From contig NC_081334.1 in the NCBI RefSeq assembly GCF_022539665.2, forward strand, positions 5,364,424-5,428,423: 64,000 bases of DNA, given 5' to 3'. A program made the position numbers and the translations under genes. This DNA is from Daphnia carinata. Lineage: Eukaryota; Arthropoda; Branchiopoda; Diplostraca; Daphniidae. The notes beneath the pieces are model-generated. The model was not told where the DNA came from, made no database searches, and saw only the letters and a program-made list of their open reading frames with translations. Numbering within the stretch: position 1 is the stretch's first letter; every line of letters begins with the position of its first letter. Of the stretch, positions 56,201-64,000 are shown piece by piece.

Positions 56201-56997
56201 TTGATCGTTGAAGGGGGGGGGGGAACGCTTTTCGTTTGACTCATCCTCACGATGACTTTCGACACCGAAAACGCAAAGAACCATTTCTTATTTATTGTGT
56301 AAAATGAAAGAGAAGGTGAAATTGATTGTACGCCATGGTTTTCAAATAGATTCCCTTCGGCCCACCCGTCGAGGAAACGAATTATCCGACTCAGTCCGCC
56401 TCGATGACCGATCATCTGAACGTTCTCAATCTACTGGAGAGTAAGCTGTCGTCGTTGATGGAGCTGGTCAAGAGTCTCGACGCCATCAAGGCAGAACCGT
56501 CAACGGTCAATACTAATCCAAACAACAACCCGGACCTTCTCTATTCACAGGTAAAGTAAACACACACACACACACAAAAAGACCACCCTCTACGCAAGAC
56601 AATAAATTTAAAAGTCTATTCTGCTTAAGTAAACAATCAACTGGATTGAGATCACAATGTGTACACGGCCTTTGAATTTTGTATTTTTTTTTTTTTTTTT
56701 TAGATGGGCCATCTGTCATTGCCGTCAAGTCCACGGCCAGCCGAGCCAAAGTCAACGCAGCCGAACGATGCGTCTGGAACAGCGGCGGCGGCGGCGGCGG
56801 CGGCGGCTGGAGCAGCCGCCACGACCGTTGCAACGGACCGTGCCGGACGGGTAAGCAACCCCAAATTGAGGGTTGGCAACGAATCGGGTTCAGACGAGGA
56901 CCAAGTACCGACTCGAGGCTTCCTCAAACGGCAGACGCGCATCATCGTCGAGGCCAAGACAAAAAAACAGAACCAGCGACCCAGAAAAAACGATTAA
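44344..56997 (+). CDS. ODAD3: outer dynein arm docking complex subunit 3 (CCDC151), whole gene (10 coding exons, 638 residues)
   Basis: ODAD3 is a coiled-coil protein of the docking complex that fixes outer dynein arms to axonemal doublet microtubules; loss in humans causes primary ciliary dyskinesia. Exons joined: 44344-44416, 46432-46515, 46777-47000, 47681-47827, 50078-50269, 50988-51103, 51872-52092, 55363-55727, 56350-56550, 56704-56997. All introns are GT-AG and the phases agree throughout. The order of conserved blocks follows human ODAD3: ELKRQLHLVEAERKA, LTDLDWRIADIVKQ, AKRARDVAKTELQHHEETLV, VTGAADVRS, and the C-terminal SDEDQVPTRGFLKRQTRIIV. Human ODAD3 has 595 residues, so the length fits. 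The start ATG follows an in-frame TGA at 44323-44325 and has an X-box just upstream. Low-complexity inserts are found at residues about 143-176, 287-326 and 565-582. The related CCDC63/ODAD1 family is less likely because of the C-terminal block. Confidence 0.87.
44417..46431 (+). other. ODAD3: ODAD3 intron 1
   Basis: About 2 kb. It contains G16 runs at 44521-44536 and 44706-44721 and a C19 run at 44867-44885. A long open frame at 44901-45434 consists mostly of Phe, Leu and Tyr from T-rich sequence and I do not regard it as coding. Confidence 0.8.
46432..46515 (+). CDS. ODAD3: ODAD3 coding exon 2 (residues 25-52)
   Basis: It encodes EAERKACEDEGSETIKRNQQ and continues QLNRLKQD, matching human [25 protein letters not shown]. 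The acceptor is TTCAATAG, with a G10 run and a T-run 30-40 bases upstream. It is the only AG in that interval. Donor GATG/GTAACG; entry and exit phase 1. Confidence 0.85.
46777..47000 (+). CDS. ODAD3: ODAD3 coding exon 3 (residues 53-127)
   Basis: It encodes VGDIKSELSDTVRN, ILQLLKENNIDYSKYKL and ILTDLDWRIADIVKQADLTK. The last part matches human [20 protein letters not shown]. Acceptor ATATAG, donor CAAGTG/GTGAGT; entry phase 1, exit phase 0. Using the GT three bases earlier (CAA/GTGGTG) would only remove one Val. Confidence 0.9.
47681..47827 (+). CDS. ODAD3: ODAD3 coding exon 4, coiled coil then Ser-rich insert (residues 128-176)
   Basis: It encodes IYQRINEIDEQLALD, then a Ser/Pro/Thr-rich stretch (SPTRVLSSTASSLSPVKSS) that breaks the coiled coil and has no counterpart in the human protein. 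Acceptor CCCGATAG. The donor AAG/GTCCGT is weak, so the 3' edge is less certain than the others. Phase 0-0 joins exon 5 cleanly. Confidence 0.75.
47828..50077 (+). other. ODAD3: ODAD3 intron 4
   Basis: About 2.25 kb. Homopolymers, a poly-G stretch near 48881-48890 and a short homopolymer-poor part near 49000-49470. No additional exon is required by the splice phases. Confidence 0.75.
50078..50269 (+). CDS. ODAD3: ODAD3 coding exon 5 (residues 177-240)
   Basis: It encodes VIDEEATLTEIQSIRQKMAE, then HIQRQYKTILDVISGERIGY and a further helical stretch to AAKLK. It corresponds to the human segment around [20 protein letters not shown]. Acceptor AATCGCAG and donor AAG/GTTAGT; phase 0-0. Confidence 0.9.
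50988..51103 (+). CDS. ODAD3: ODAD3 coding exon 6 (residues 241-278)
   Basis: It encodes DVREAAKRARDVAKTELQHH and then EETLVASTRETDRLLSDY. This matches human [20 protein letters not shown] closely and is one of the most diagnostic blocks of the family. Acceptor TGTATAG, donor CAA/GTACAC; entry phase 0, exit phase 2. Confidence 0.92.
51131..51186. repeat. (TTTTA)n microsatellite
   Basis: About nine pentanucleotide units in ODAD3 intron 6, just after the exon 6 donor. Confidence 0.9.
51872..52092 (+). CDS. ODAD3: ODAD3 coding exon 7, with Ala/Ser/Thr insert (residues 279-352)
   Basis: It encodes RRIDEMKS, then a low-complexity region rich in Ala, Ser, Thr and Gly (about residues 287-326), then EARQALHETKKAIDHLRSVT. 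The insert replaces the Arg/Glu-rich coiled coil of the human protein at this point. Acceptor TTTTCCGCAG, donor ACTG/GTATAC; entry phase 2, exit phase 1. Confidence 0.87.
52093..55362 (+). other. ODAD3: ODAD3 intron 7
   Basis: About 3.3 kb, the largest ODAD3 intron. It contains paired (TC)n at 53129-53154 and (GT)n at 53198-53224 microsatellites and long T-runs. I found no further coding exon in it and the flanking phases join directly. Confidence 0.75.
53129..53224. repeat. (TC)n and (GT)n compound microsatellite
   Basis: A TC tract at 53129-53154 and a GT tract at 53198-53224 in ODAD3 intron 7. Confidence 0.9.
55363..55727 (+). CDS. ODAD3: ODAD3 coding exon 8 (residues 353-474)
   Basis: It encodes GAADVRSTIRIVESQKEKCD, then QQFHVLQERVQYLAQLKETL and a less helical part leading to EALGSVASAIINICSQ. 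The last block matches human SLEHLASKLIHI. The acceptor is an AAAAAAAG after a long A-run, with a T-run further upstream. Donor CAA/GTGAAT; entry phase 1, exit phase 0. Confidence 0.87.
56350..56550 (+). CDS. ODAD3: ODAD3 coding exon 9 (residues 475-541)
   Basis: It encodes IPFGPPVEETNYPTQSASMT, then DHLNVLNLLESKLSSLMELV. It matches human YVPNLLGLVEEKLLKLQ, including the leucine pattern. Acceptor TCAAATAG, donor CAG/GTAAAG; phase 0-0. Confidence 0.9.
56704..56997 (+). CDS. ODAD3: ODAD3 coding exon 10, C-terminus (residues 542-638)
   Basis: A T-run directly precedes the TAG acceptor. The exon encodes MGHLSLPSSPRPAEPKST, a poly-Ala tract from a GCG repeat, and then the conserved C-terminal block ESGSDEDQVPTRGFLKRQTR with a basic tail ending RPRKND. 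This matches human [20 protein letters not shown] and its basic tail. TAA is at 56995-56997. A GTAAGC word at 56851-56856 inside the exon could act as an alternative donor. Confidence 0.9.
   Translation: MGHLSLPSSPRPAEPKSTQPNDASGTAAAAAAAAAGAAATTVATDRAGRVSNPKLRVGNESGSDEDQVPTRGFLKRQTRIIVEAKTKKQNQRPRKND
56782..56807 (+). repeat. ODAD3: coding GCG repeat (poly-alanine)
   Basis: A pure trinucleotide run inside ODAD3 exon 10 encodes the poly-Ala tract ahead of the conserved C-terminal block. It is a likely site of length polymorphism. Confidence 0.9.
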
Positions 56998-57527
56998 ACT
57001 ATACGTTTACGTCGACATCGACATCAAACTTTTGGCGGAGGTAAGAAAATTGTTTTTCACTCGACATAAGCCTAAGGTCAATAGAAATATCAAGTAGGGA
57101 AAACAAAAATCGTCTCAGAGTAGAACAGCCAACATGATACAAAAGAAACCTTTTTTTTTAAACGGAAAGATGTGGAGCGTGTTTGAATGTGTAACAGTCA
57201 ATAGCGAGCCCTGTTGTCCACCAATTGCGGCCACGCTTCCACGGACAACAATGCGGCAACGGTCCGAATCTAAATATTAGCCCTCATCATACGTAGAGCG
57301 TGGAGGAGGCTTGGTCAGATATTATTGAACAGTCTGCCAAACGTTTGCATTCCCAAATATTTGCTAACTAGCCTATACAAACAATCTGCGGTGGATTTTT
57401 TTTTCCCCTCCCTTCCCCCCCTGCCCCCCCCCCCCTCCCGGCCTCATTGTAGTTGACAATTCAATCACGAGTTTCACGTCATATCGCAATGCGCCTTCCC
57501 TTTGACATAGCGGTAAACATAGCCAAT

Positions 57528-57533
57528 AATAAA
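57528..57533 (+). terminator. candidate poly(A) signal for ODAD3
   Basis: AATAAA about 530 bases after the ODAD3 stop codon is the first canonical hexamer on the plus strand downstream of it. A GGAG/GTAAGA donor-like word at 57037-57046 could also remove part of the 3' UTR, so the true end is uncertain. Confidence 0.35.
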
Positions 57534-58570
57534 ATCACCAAGTCCGGAGAGAAAAAAACGCACGCTAGAGCAAACACAGGCTGGTGTCAACGATTGACGG
57601 CCCGATTGACAATGACAATACGAATGTGGCGCACACGTAATTCGATCTAAACTACAGCCGACGTTGGCGGAGGAAAGAAAGAAAGAAAAAAAAAAAGTAG
57701 CTGTTATCATTGTGCTCAATAATAGAAGCGAATATTATATACGAGATGCGATGGCGACAAATAGATACATGGTTCCCCAATATTTTCTTTTATTCAACCT
57801 ATCGATGTACAGTATATACATATGCTTGTGTATAAACAGTACAATTGAGAGTGAGAGAATAATACGGGAAAGCACCCCTCCTTCTTGCAAGACACGTTAC
57901 ATTGGGAGGGGGGGGGGGAGGGTTTGGCCGGCACGAAGACTTATTGTATGGACGTGTAATGTGCTTTATTGTCGTTCTACATGCGCCGTGTGACAGTTGG
58001 TCGAGCTATAAACGACACGACCGAAACACGCTTTTCTCTCGAACGAGTACGTACAAAGCTTCGGACGAAATAGCCGGACAATGTCCTCACCATCGTCTCA
58101 TCGTTCACCCCCCCCCCCCCCAACTCTGGAGGGAGGGGTGAGTCCAGTAGAAAGGGAAAATAAGTAAAAAAAAAAAAAAAAAAATACGTGGGAAAAAAAA
58201 AGAGAGAAGAAATTTTTGAATAATAATGAAGGGAATAAAAAAAATAAAATGAACTAAAAAGAAAAAAAAAAAAAAAAAAAAGATAACTGTCGTCCGTATT
58301 ATAATGACGGGAAGATGAGCTAAGGAGCGCACGTCTGCTTCTTTGATTTCGTCGTCTTTTGTTTGGTTTGTTTGCCCTTGCCGTACTGTACAAGTTCTTG
58401 TCATCTTGCATCACAATCGAGCCACACACACACACACACACAAAAAAAAAAATATTCGTCTCTCATTTCTGCACCCGTTAGCTCCTATTTGAGAAGCGCT
58501 GACAGTAGAATAACAACGATATCATTCACTCTTGGCTTCTTCCCTCTTCTTTTTCCTCCTCGTAAATTAG

Positions 58571-58741
58571 GGGCCATTGAAGCGCGACGGGGCTGATCTG
58601 GAAGAGAAACCAGAATGGCGAGAGGACGGCCATCGCGGACATGTGTTCCAAGACGCATATATTATAAGGACGCACCAAATCCTATTTTGCATACAAGTTT
58701 TGAAGAGTTGTAGAAAAGTCATTCTGCGCCATTCGATGTGA
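58571..58741 (+). CDS. candidate 3' terminal exon, product not recognised
   Basis: A strong pyrimidine tract (58530-58563) ends in AAATTAG at 58570, followed by 56 open codons and TGA. The beginning GPLKRDGADLEEKPEWREDG is charged, non-repetitive and looks coding; the later part (HQILFCIQVLKSC) less so. It could be an alternative last exon of ODAD3 reached from the GTAAGC donor at 56851 (phase 0 to phase 0), a separate gene, or chance. No family was recognised. Confidence 0.3.
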   Translation, partial: GPLKRDGADLEEKPEWREDGHRGHVFQDAYIIRTHQILFCIQVLKSCRKVILRHSM

Positions 58742-61700
58742 AATCGGACGATGGTTGATGCCCGTGATCTGTTGTTGAGTAGTCGCATCGCTATCAGTTT
58801 TTTTCTTTTTCTTTTTCTTTTATAGCAGTTGCTGCTGGCCGAAGAAAAAACCGGTTGTCCTTCGAGTTTTCTTTGTCCTTTATAAGATGTTTGTTTGTTT
58901 ATTTTTATTTTTCGTCTTTCTCCTGCGCCCTTCTTTTTCTTTTTTTTGTTACGACTAGTTGTATGCGTATATAAATAGCTGTCATTGGAAGTTTTGTAAC
59001 ACGCATCGAGTAATAGGAGAAGGACTACCGGCAACGCGCGTGCCCTCGTTGAGAGATTGCAAACGTCGTTCCGGCAAGCATTCACTGTCAAAGGCAAACA
59101 GCAATTAAATTGCCATTTCCGCGATTGAGCTAATAGCTTTTCCGTGTGAGGGAAGGCAAATAGATTTTCCTGTTAAACGGCAAGTTTGAAATGGCGAATT
59201 TTTAGATGTTCTTAACTGATTAACGGTGTGCAAAAAAAAAAAACAAAAACAAAAGCGAAAAAAAAAATTTCGACGCTCAAAAATCAGGTCTTTATACAAA
59301 CTTTAATGCAACACATGCAACAATTTTCGTTCTCCACCCCCCCCCACCCCCCACCCCCCTTTATCCTTTTATACATATGTAGTCTACATCGTTATAGTAT
59401 TAAATGGAGCCGGCACTGTGCACGCCGTCACGTATGCCTACCCCTGCCGCGCTTTGAAGATTGCGGGTTGCATTTTCATCACATTTATAGCCTTGCTTTA
59501 TATTCAAATTAAACCAGCAATCTGAACATGTCAAATATGCAAAATGCGTCATAATGAACGCCCAGCGGGGGTACAGTAAATGTCACCTTTTTTTTTTTTT
59601 TTTTTTTTTTTTTACTTCGCTTTTTTCTCTCTGGGACTCGAATGTTCAAAAAAAATGAAACGTTTAGAGCCACGGGTGATGGTCGTATCCGGCCGATGTA
59701 TTGACACGTGAGAAAAAAAAAATGTCTGCCGATTGCTTCTATCCGATTATTGTTACGACAGTAGGCCCAGAAGAATACGACTAGGGCGTGTCCTTTGGCT
59801 TGCATCTACTCTCAGCTAGTCGTCCGTGTGACTCTATGGCCGCGAGTTTTCCTCCCTTTGTGCGTGCACTCTTGTTGTTGTTGCTAAAAGGCTTTTCATT
59901 ATGAAAATGTAGAGAATAAAAGTAAAAAACCTACTCACCGACAGACGATCGATTCGATGCTGTATGGGCTCCGATCTATTCAGAGTTTAGATCTGCTTTT
60001 AGTTGTTTTGTGTCGTCTTCCGACGAGCCAACCAGCGAACCATCAAGGATATAAATATCCAGAAATTCTTTTGTTACACCCGACGAGTAAGAGGAGGCTG
60101 GGCGCTTTAGACGAGCGGCGTTGAAGCCGAAGACCAACGACACCATAGGGGGAAAGAAAAAAAATACAGAAAAAAAAAACATAACACAGATTGGAAGGCA
60201 CGGCGTTTTGTCAAGAAAGGGTAGTCATCCGTAAAATTGCTATAGTATAGAAATTGGGTCGGAGGTGCGGCGGAATTATAGGGGCAAGAACTTGTGTCAA
60301 TATTGTCCTCAGTCTCATGTCGGACAATCCCGCGCTTACACATTTTACGTCATTGGTATTCTATACGGCGTTCCGCTTTGTGTGTGTGTGTAACACAATG
60401 TCAGATCTCGATGAATGACATTGCTGTGCACGCCAATACATCCCTGCCACTTTCGCTCAGTCAAATGAAATTGATCGGCCAATTCCCCCGAAATAAAACG
60501 GTCAGTTGTATCACCGTGCCTAAGCTTATTTGCCGATTGTAACGTTGCTCCATCGTTTTCGCGATAGCAATGACTTTCTCGATGTTAAATGAGGTGTGAA
60601 GACCATTACGGAATACGCATAGTTCTTGCCGCCTTACGTCACGTCTATTTCAAATTGTTTTATTCATTGCCACCTCATTGGATGTGTACGCAAATTGGGA
60701 TGGAATCACTTGATTGTTTTTGTTCTTTTCTTCGAACCGTCACGGCTGTTTTTAATATTAATTATTTATAGGGTGTCGTCCGCTTATTTGCGTGTCCTCT
60801 GCGCAACGTGGGGTTTCCATCGGAATGCAAAGGTTTTATTTCGGTAGTTCCTTCGTGATGGCATTTCTAGTTTTATGCTGCATTTCTAGCTACTTATGTA
60901 CATCTCTATTACACGCTCGAGCCACGCCGTGAATCTGGCAACGGTTGCGTGCAACGTGACTGTTTCGACGCAGCCCATGTGAAACAACGCTGACCACTAG
61001 CGACGGCAGCTCACGATTTCATGTTTTTGTGTTTTCCTTTCAAAAACGTTTGAAAGTCAGCTTTTCACTGCGCAACTGACAACTTGAATAATTTGGTAGC
61101 TAAACTTTATTCGTTTTTGTCGTGTTGACTATCAAAAAAAAAAACAAAAAAAACATAGAGCGTAACTAGTTTTTCCCGTGATGCAACAGTCCAAAGTGAA
61201 TGATTGCATCCTGCATCTTTGCTTCGTTTTTTTTTTTTTTAATATTTTTCTTCACAGAAAAAATAATTCATTTCGTTTCATCCTCTCCCAGTGGTCTCTC
61301 ACCGTTCACCTAGTAGACGTGCATACAATAACGCCGGTTGACTCGTTTATCCGGCGCTGTGTCTTGTTTTTCATTGTAGCAAGTAGTTTGATTGACTCGC
61401 ATTCCCATTCTCAGGGTTATTTTGATTTCGAGAAACACAAAGAAAAAGGGAACAGATTTTTTTTTTCCTCCCCCCGTTTTCAATTTGCGTCAGACGAAGT
61501 CATTGTCAGTACACAGATATCAAGACTATCATTATAAAAAAAAAAAAAAAAAATTTTAAAAAATGCGAGTTTATTGAATTCAATTGCTGGGTTTCGTCCC
61601 AAAGTGCAGTGTTAGTACGTCGTAATGAGATAAACGACGAGAGTGTGGGTATTCTTCTTGAAAAGTAAGTCAACATTTGGCTCTGAAAACAGCGCGACCC

Positions 61701-63897
61701 ACTGTTGGGCATGCCCAGTGCATTTCCAGGGGGATCTTATACTTTTACATGGACACGTGGGAAATAATTCAACATATAGAACCGGAGAACAAGGAGCTCC
61801 ATTGAAAGTGTCACATGAAAAAAAAAGGGGGCGTTTACTGGGTTTGATTTCCATTAGCTCTCTCGCTTTCTCATCTCCGACTCTTTGCAGGGGAAATTTT
61901 CCAGTTTGCTTTTATTCTACGGTTTTGAAAAAAAAAATAAATAAATAAAAATAAAAAAAATAAAACGAAAAGCTTTCGTTAAAGATATCTCTGTAGAGTG
62001 TGGGAGATCAACCCCGGTTGTAGTCCGTTATCTCTGCTCACCCCCAGGTCCGTTCGTTTGTGCTCTTCTTCTCTATGAACGGTGAGACTTCCTTTTGTTG
62101 CATCATCCGCGGAATTTTCTTTTTTTTATTTTACTTTGCCGAGGGCTGAGGGACGTACCGTCGGGCTTTAAAACTATAAAGTCGCACAAAAGATAACGAC
62201 CCGTCGCATTCGCCCCAGCATCTTGTCCGCGTAACTGGAAAATCAGTCAAGAGTGATCAATTTATTGCAATAATTCCCTCATCCTAAAAGCTCGAGGGTT
62301 GAAGCTGGGCAATTTCTAAAGAATCAAGGGCAATGTCAATAACATTGTCAGAATCACACAGAGAAGATGGTCGAACAATCGACGCCGTACGTATAGGGAT
62401 GTTTTTGTCCGGCCAAAAGATTTTGCCGCCCGACGAGATAGACAAACCATTCACCATCAATGTACAGTATACTGCATGGAATTTGACAGATTTTCCTGTC
62501 TGTTTTCATTGACGAGCTCATCTGGCGTATGAGATCAATTGGCCATCTTGGCGAGAGAAAGTAGCATACATTCACGTGGGGCTTCATTCGGTTAATACTC
62601 AACTGGTCGAGTTTTGGCTATTTTCTTTTCCCTTTTCAAAATTAGCTCATCTGTCATTAGAAGAGAGACGCATCTGTGCTGATATTTCTATAGAAAATTT
62701 GTCCATAAAAAAAACCGTAGGATGCAGCTTTCTAATCATGCTTTTGTGTTTAAAATTAAGAATGACCTCTTGTTCATGTGGACGCAATAGCGTGAGATAG
62801 TTTCAAGAGCGATTTCGTTTTTAAGCGAGCGGACTTTGTCCTGAATGTCATGATGTTTGAACGTAGGTAAAGCTGACGTGAATCTCTTCACAATTAATTC
62901 AGTGGAAAACTTCGTGTTTTTTTTTTTTTGTTTCAAAAAAAGGGTAAGGAAAAAAAAAACGTGTATCAATGTTGAGCTAATTCTATTGATCTCATGAATA
63001 GGTTATATGGGGAGTGGATTTTTTTTTATAGATATGCATCGCAAAACCGGAAATCTGTCGAATGTCAAAGACTTGGAACTGGACCATCTTCAATTTCCAT
63101 GAAGTGGAATAGGGCCAGATGTCGGACTCTCATTATGCTAAAAATACAACAACAAAAAACGACTAATCTCCATATGGAAAAGCAATTCCCAGTACTGTTG
63201 ATTATTCAGGAAAAGGACACGTTCCAATAGTTTCACTACGACATTTATAGAAAAAGAGAGCCAACCCTTAAATATGCTAAATTTAATTCGTTACGCTTTT
63301 CATCGTCATTCGACGTTTGAATTTCAACCCAAGGTGAAAATGTAAACGTTAAAAACTGGTTCCATATTGGGCTGCACCACCAAATTCGCCCTCTTATTTG
63401 ATCTGAATTCCGCACCAATTCCCTTAGATTGGTTCAAATGCCGAAACAAGCACTTCACTTTCTTGTTGCACTGGCCCAAGTCAATTGTTTTCTCTTTAAC
63501 AAAAAAAAATCCATAACATCGAGCGCTTTGTTAACCGCATGCAGTAGTTTTCGCTTGGTAAACGATCAGGCCACGGCAGCGTCGGATAAAGAAAATTACG
63601 TACACTTTACAGTTTCGCTGGGGTTGTGATAGATTCATGAATCACATCCCCTGACTCGAGTGTATCGTTAGAGTCGGAGTAGCACAGAACCATCCGTTTG
63701 CTAAGCAAGCCTATTGTTTCCAACGACACTTTTCGGCTCTGCTAGCAGAAGAGATTTATAGAGTGTGTGTATATCAACCTCGTAAAATTTTTCATTATGC
63801 ATTTAATCAGTCAACTGTAGTTCTACAATGTACAGCGTACAACAATTGATTCTAGATTGGAAAAAAATATATCGTACTTGAGGAACGAAGAATCACT

Positions 63898-63950
63898 TTA
63901 ATTCTTGTCGGGGTACATTTGACCCCATCGGAATGCACGGCGTACCCAAT
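63898..63950 (-). CDS. possible last exon of a minus-strand gene, cut by the window edge
   Basis: On the minus strand TTTGTATGCAG at 63961-63951 looks like a good acceptor. It is followed by an open frame entered after two bases, WVRRAFRWGQMYPDKN, then TAA. An ATTAAA hexamer lies about 90 bases downstream (63807-63802). The rest of the gene would lie beyond position 64000. The piece is too short to name a family and could be chance. Confidence 0.3.
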
Positions 63951-64000
63951 CTGCATACAAATAGAAAGCGCTGGTTTAACGTTTGAATAAAGTTGACAAG

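Larger units (their letters stand above)
56998..63890. other. region downstream of ODAD3
   Basis: No confident gene. It contains the ODAD3 3' UTR, C- and G-runs near 57416-57438, 57905-57919 and 58107-58120, and from about 60180 onward two stretches with few homopolymers (60180-61130 and 61980-62700). Minus-strand open frames at 62354-62602 and 62736-62969 have normal composition but no supporting splice model. Confidence 0.4.

Noticed and set aside
56679-57044. Second plus-strand frame with poly-Gly opposite the poly-Ala frame in ODAD3 exon 10
   Set aside because: Phase continuity and the C-terminal match to ODAD3 support the poly-Ala frame.
58567-59097. Minus-strand 176-codon ORF
   Set aside because: Contains Lys and Leu runs from homopolymers, lies antisense to a better exon candidate, and shows no recognisable domain.
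1-64000. Prokaryotic defence, CRISPR, phage or operon-like systems
   Set aside because: The window is spliced eukaryotic DNA; no repeat-spacer array, ribosome-binding sites or compact operons are present.

Overview
This is eukaryotic, intron-rich DNA, most likely from an arthropod; a branchiopod crustacean such as Daphnia is my best guess. The guess rests on protein similarity and on the sequence style (compact exons, very many A/T homopolymers of 10-20 bases, common CpG), so the species is not fixed. No bacterial, phage, CRISPR or insertion-sequence features are present. Two multi-exon protein genes can be reconstructed exon by exon with consistent splice phases. I compared them with family members from memory; no database search was run.

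Region 1-1083: sequence 3' of the first gene, with a short repeat family (three related copies, one inverted). Region 1084-12367, minus strand: inscuteable (insc), ten coding exons, predicted 1210 residues. It encodes the adaptor that links the Par polarity complex to Pins/LGN for spindle orientation in asymmetric division. One very large exon carries a disordered N-terminal part; it is followed by the LGN-binding segment, the armadillo-like domain and a C-terminal PDZ-binding tail (ESYV).

Region 12368-44343: about 32 kb between two divergently transcribed genes. No recognisable gene was found. It holds microsatellites, homopolymers, a CTCF-like site, an E-box hairpin palindrome, a 44-bp tandem duplication and a few weak candidate exons or ORFs.

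Region 44344-56997, plus strand: ODAD3 (CCDC151), ten coding exons, predicted 638 residues, a coiled-coil subunit that docks outer dynein arms on motile-type axonemes. An RFX-type X-box lies 51 bases upstream of its start codon, which fits a ciliary gene and supports the start chosen. Region 56998-64000: mostly unannotated, with a candidate poly(A) signal, one well-formed candidate exon at 58571-58741, several homopolymer-poor islands, and at the far end a possible terminal exon of a minus-strand gene that continues outside the window.

The two genes share no pathway that I know of; insc acts at the cell cortex and spindle, ODAD3 in cilia. The main structural observation is that exons stand out as islands free of long homopolymers in a background full of them. 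T-runs just upstream of several acceptors act as polypyrimidine tracts.
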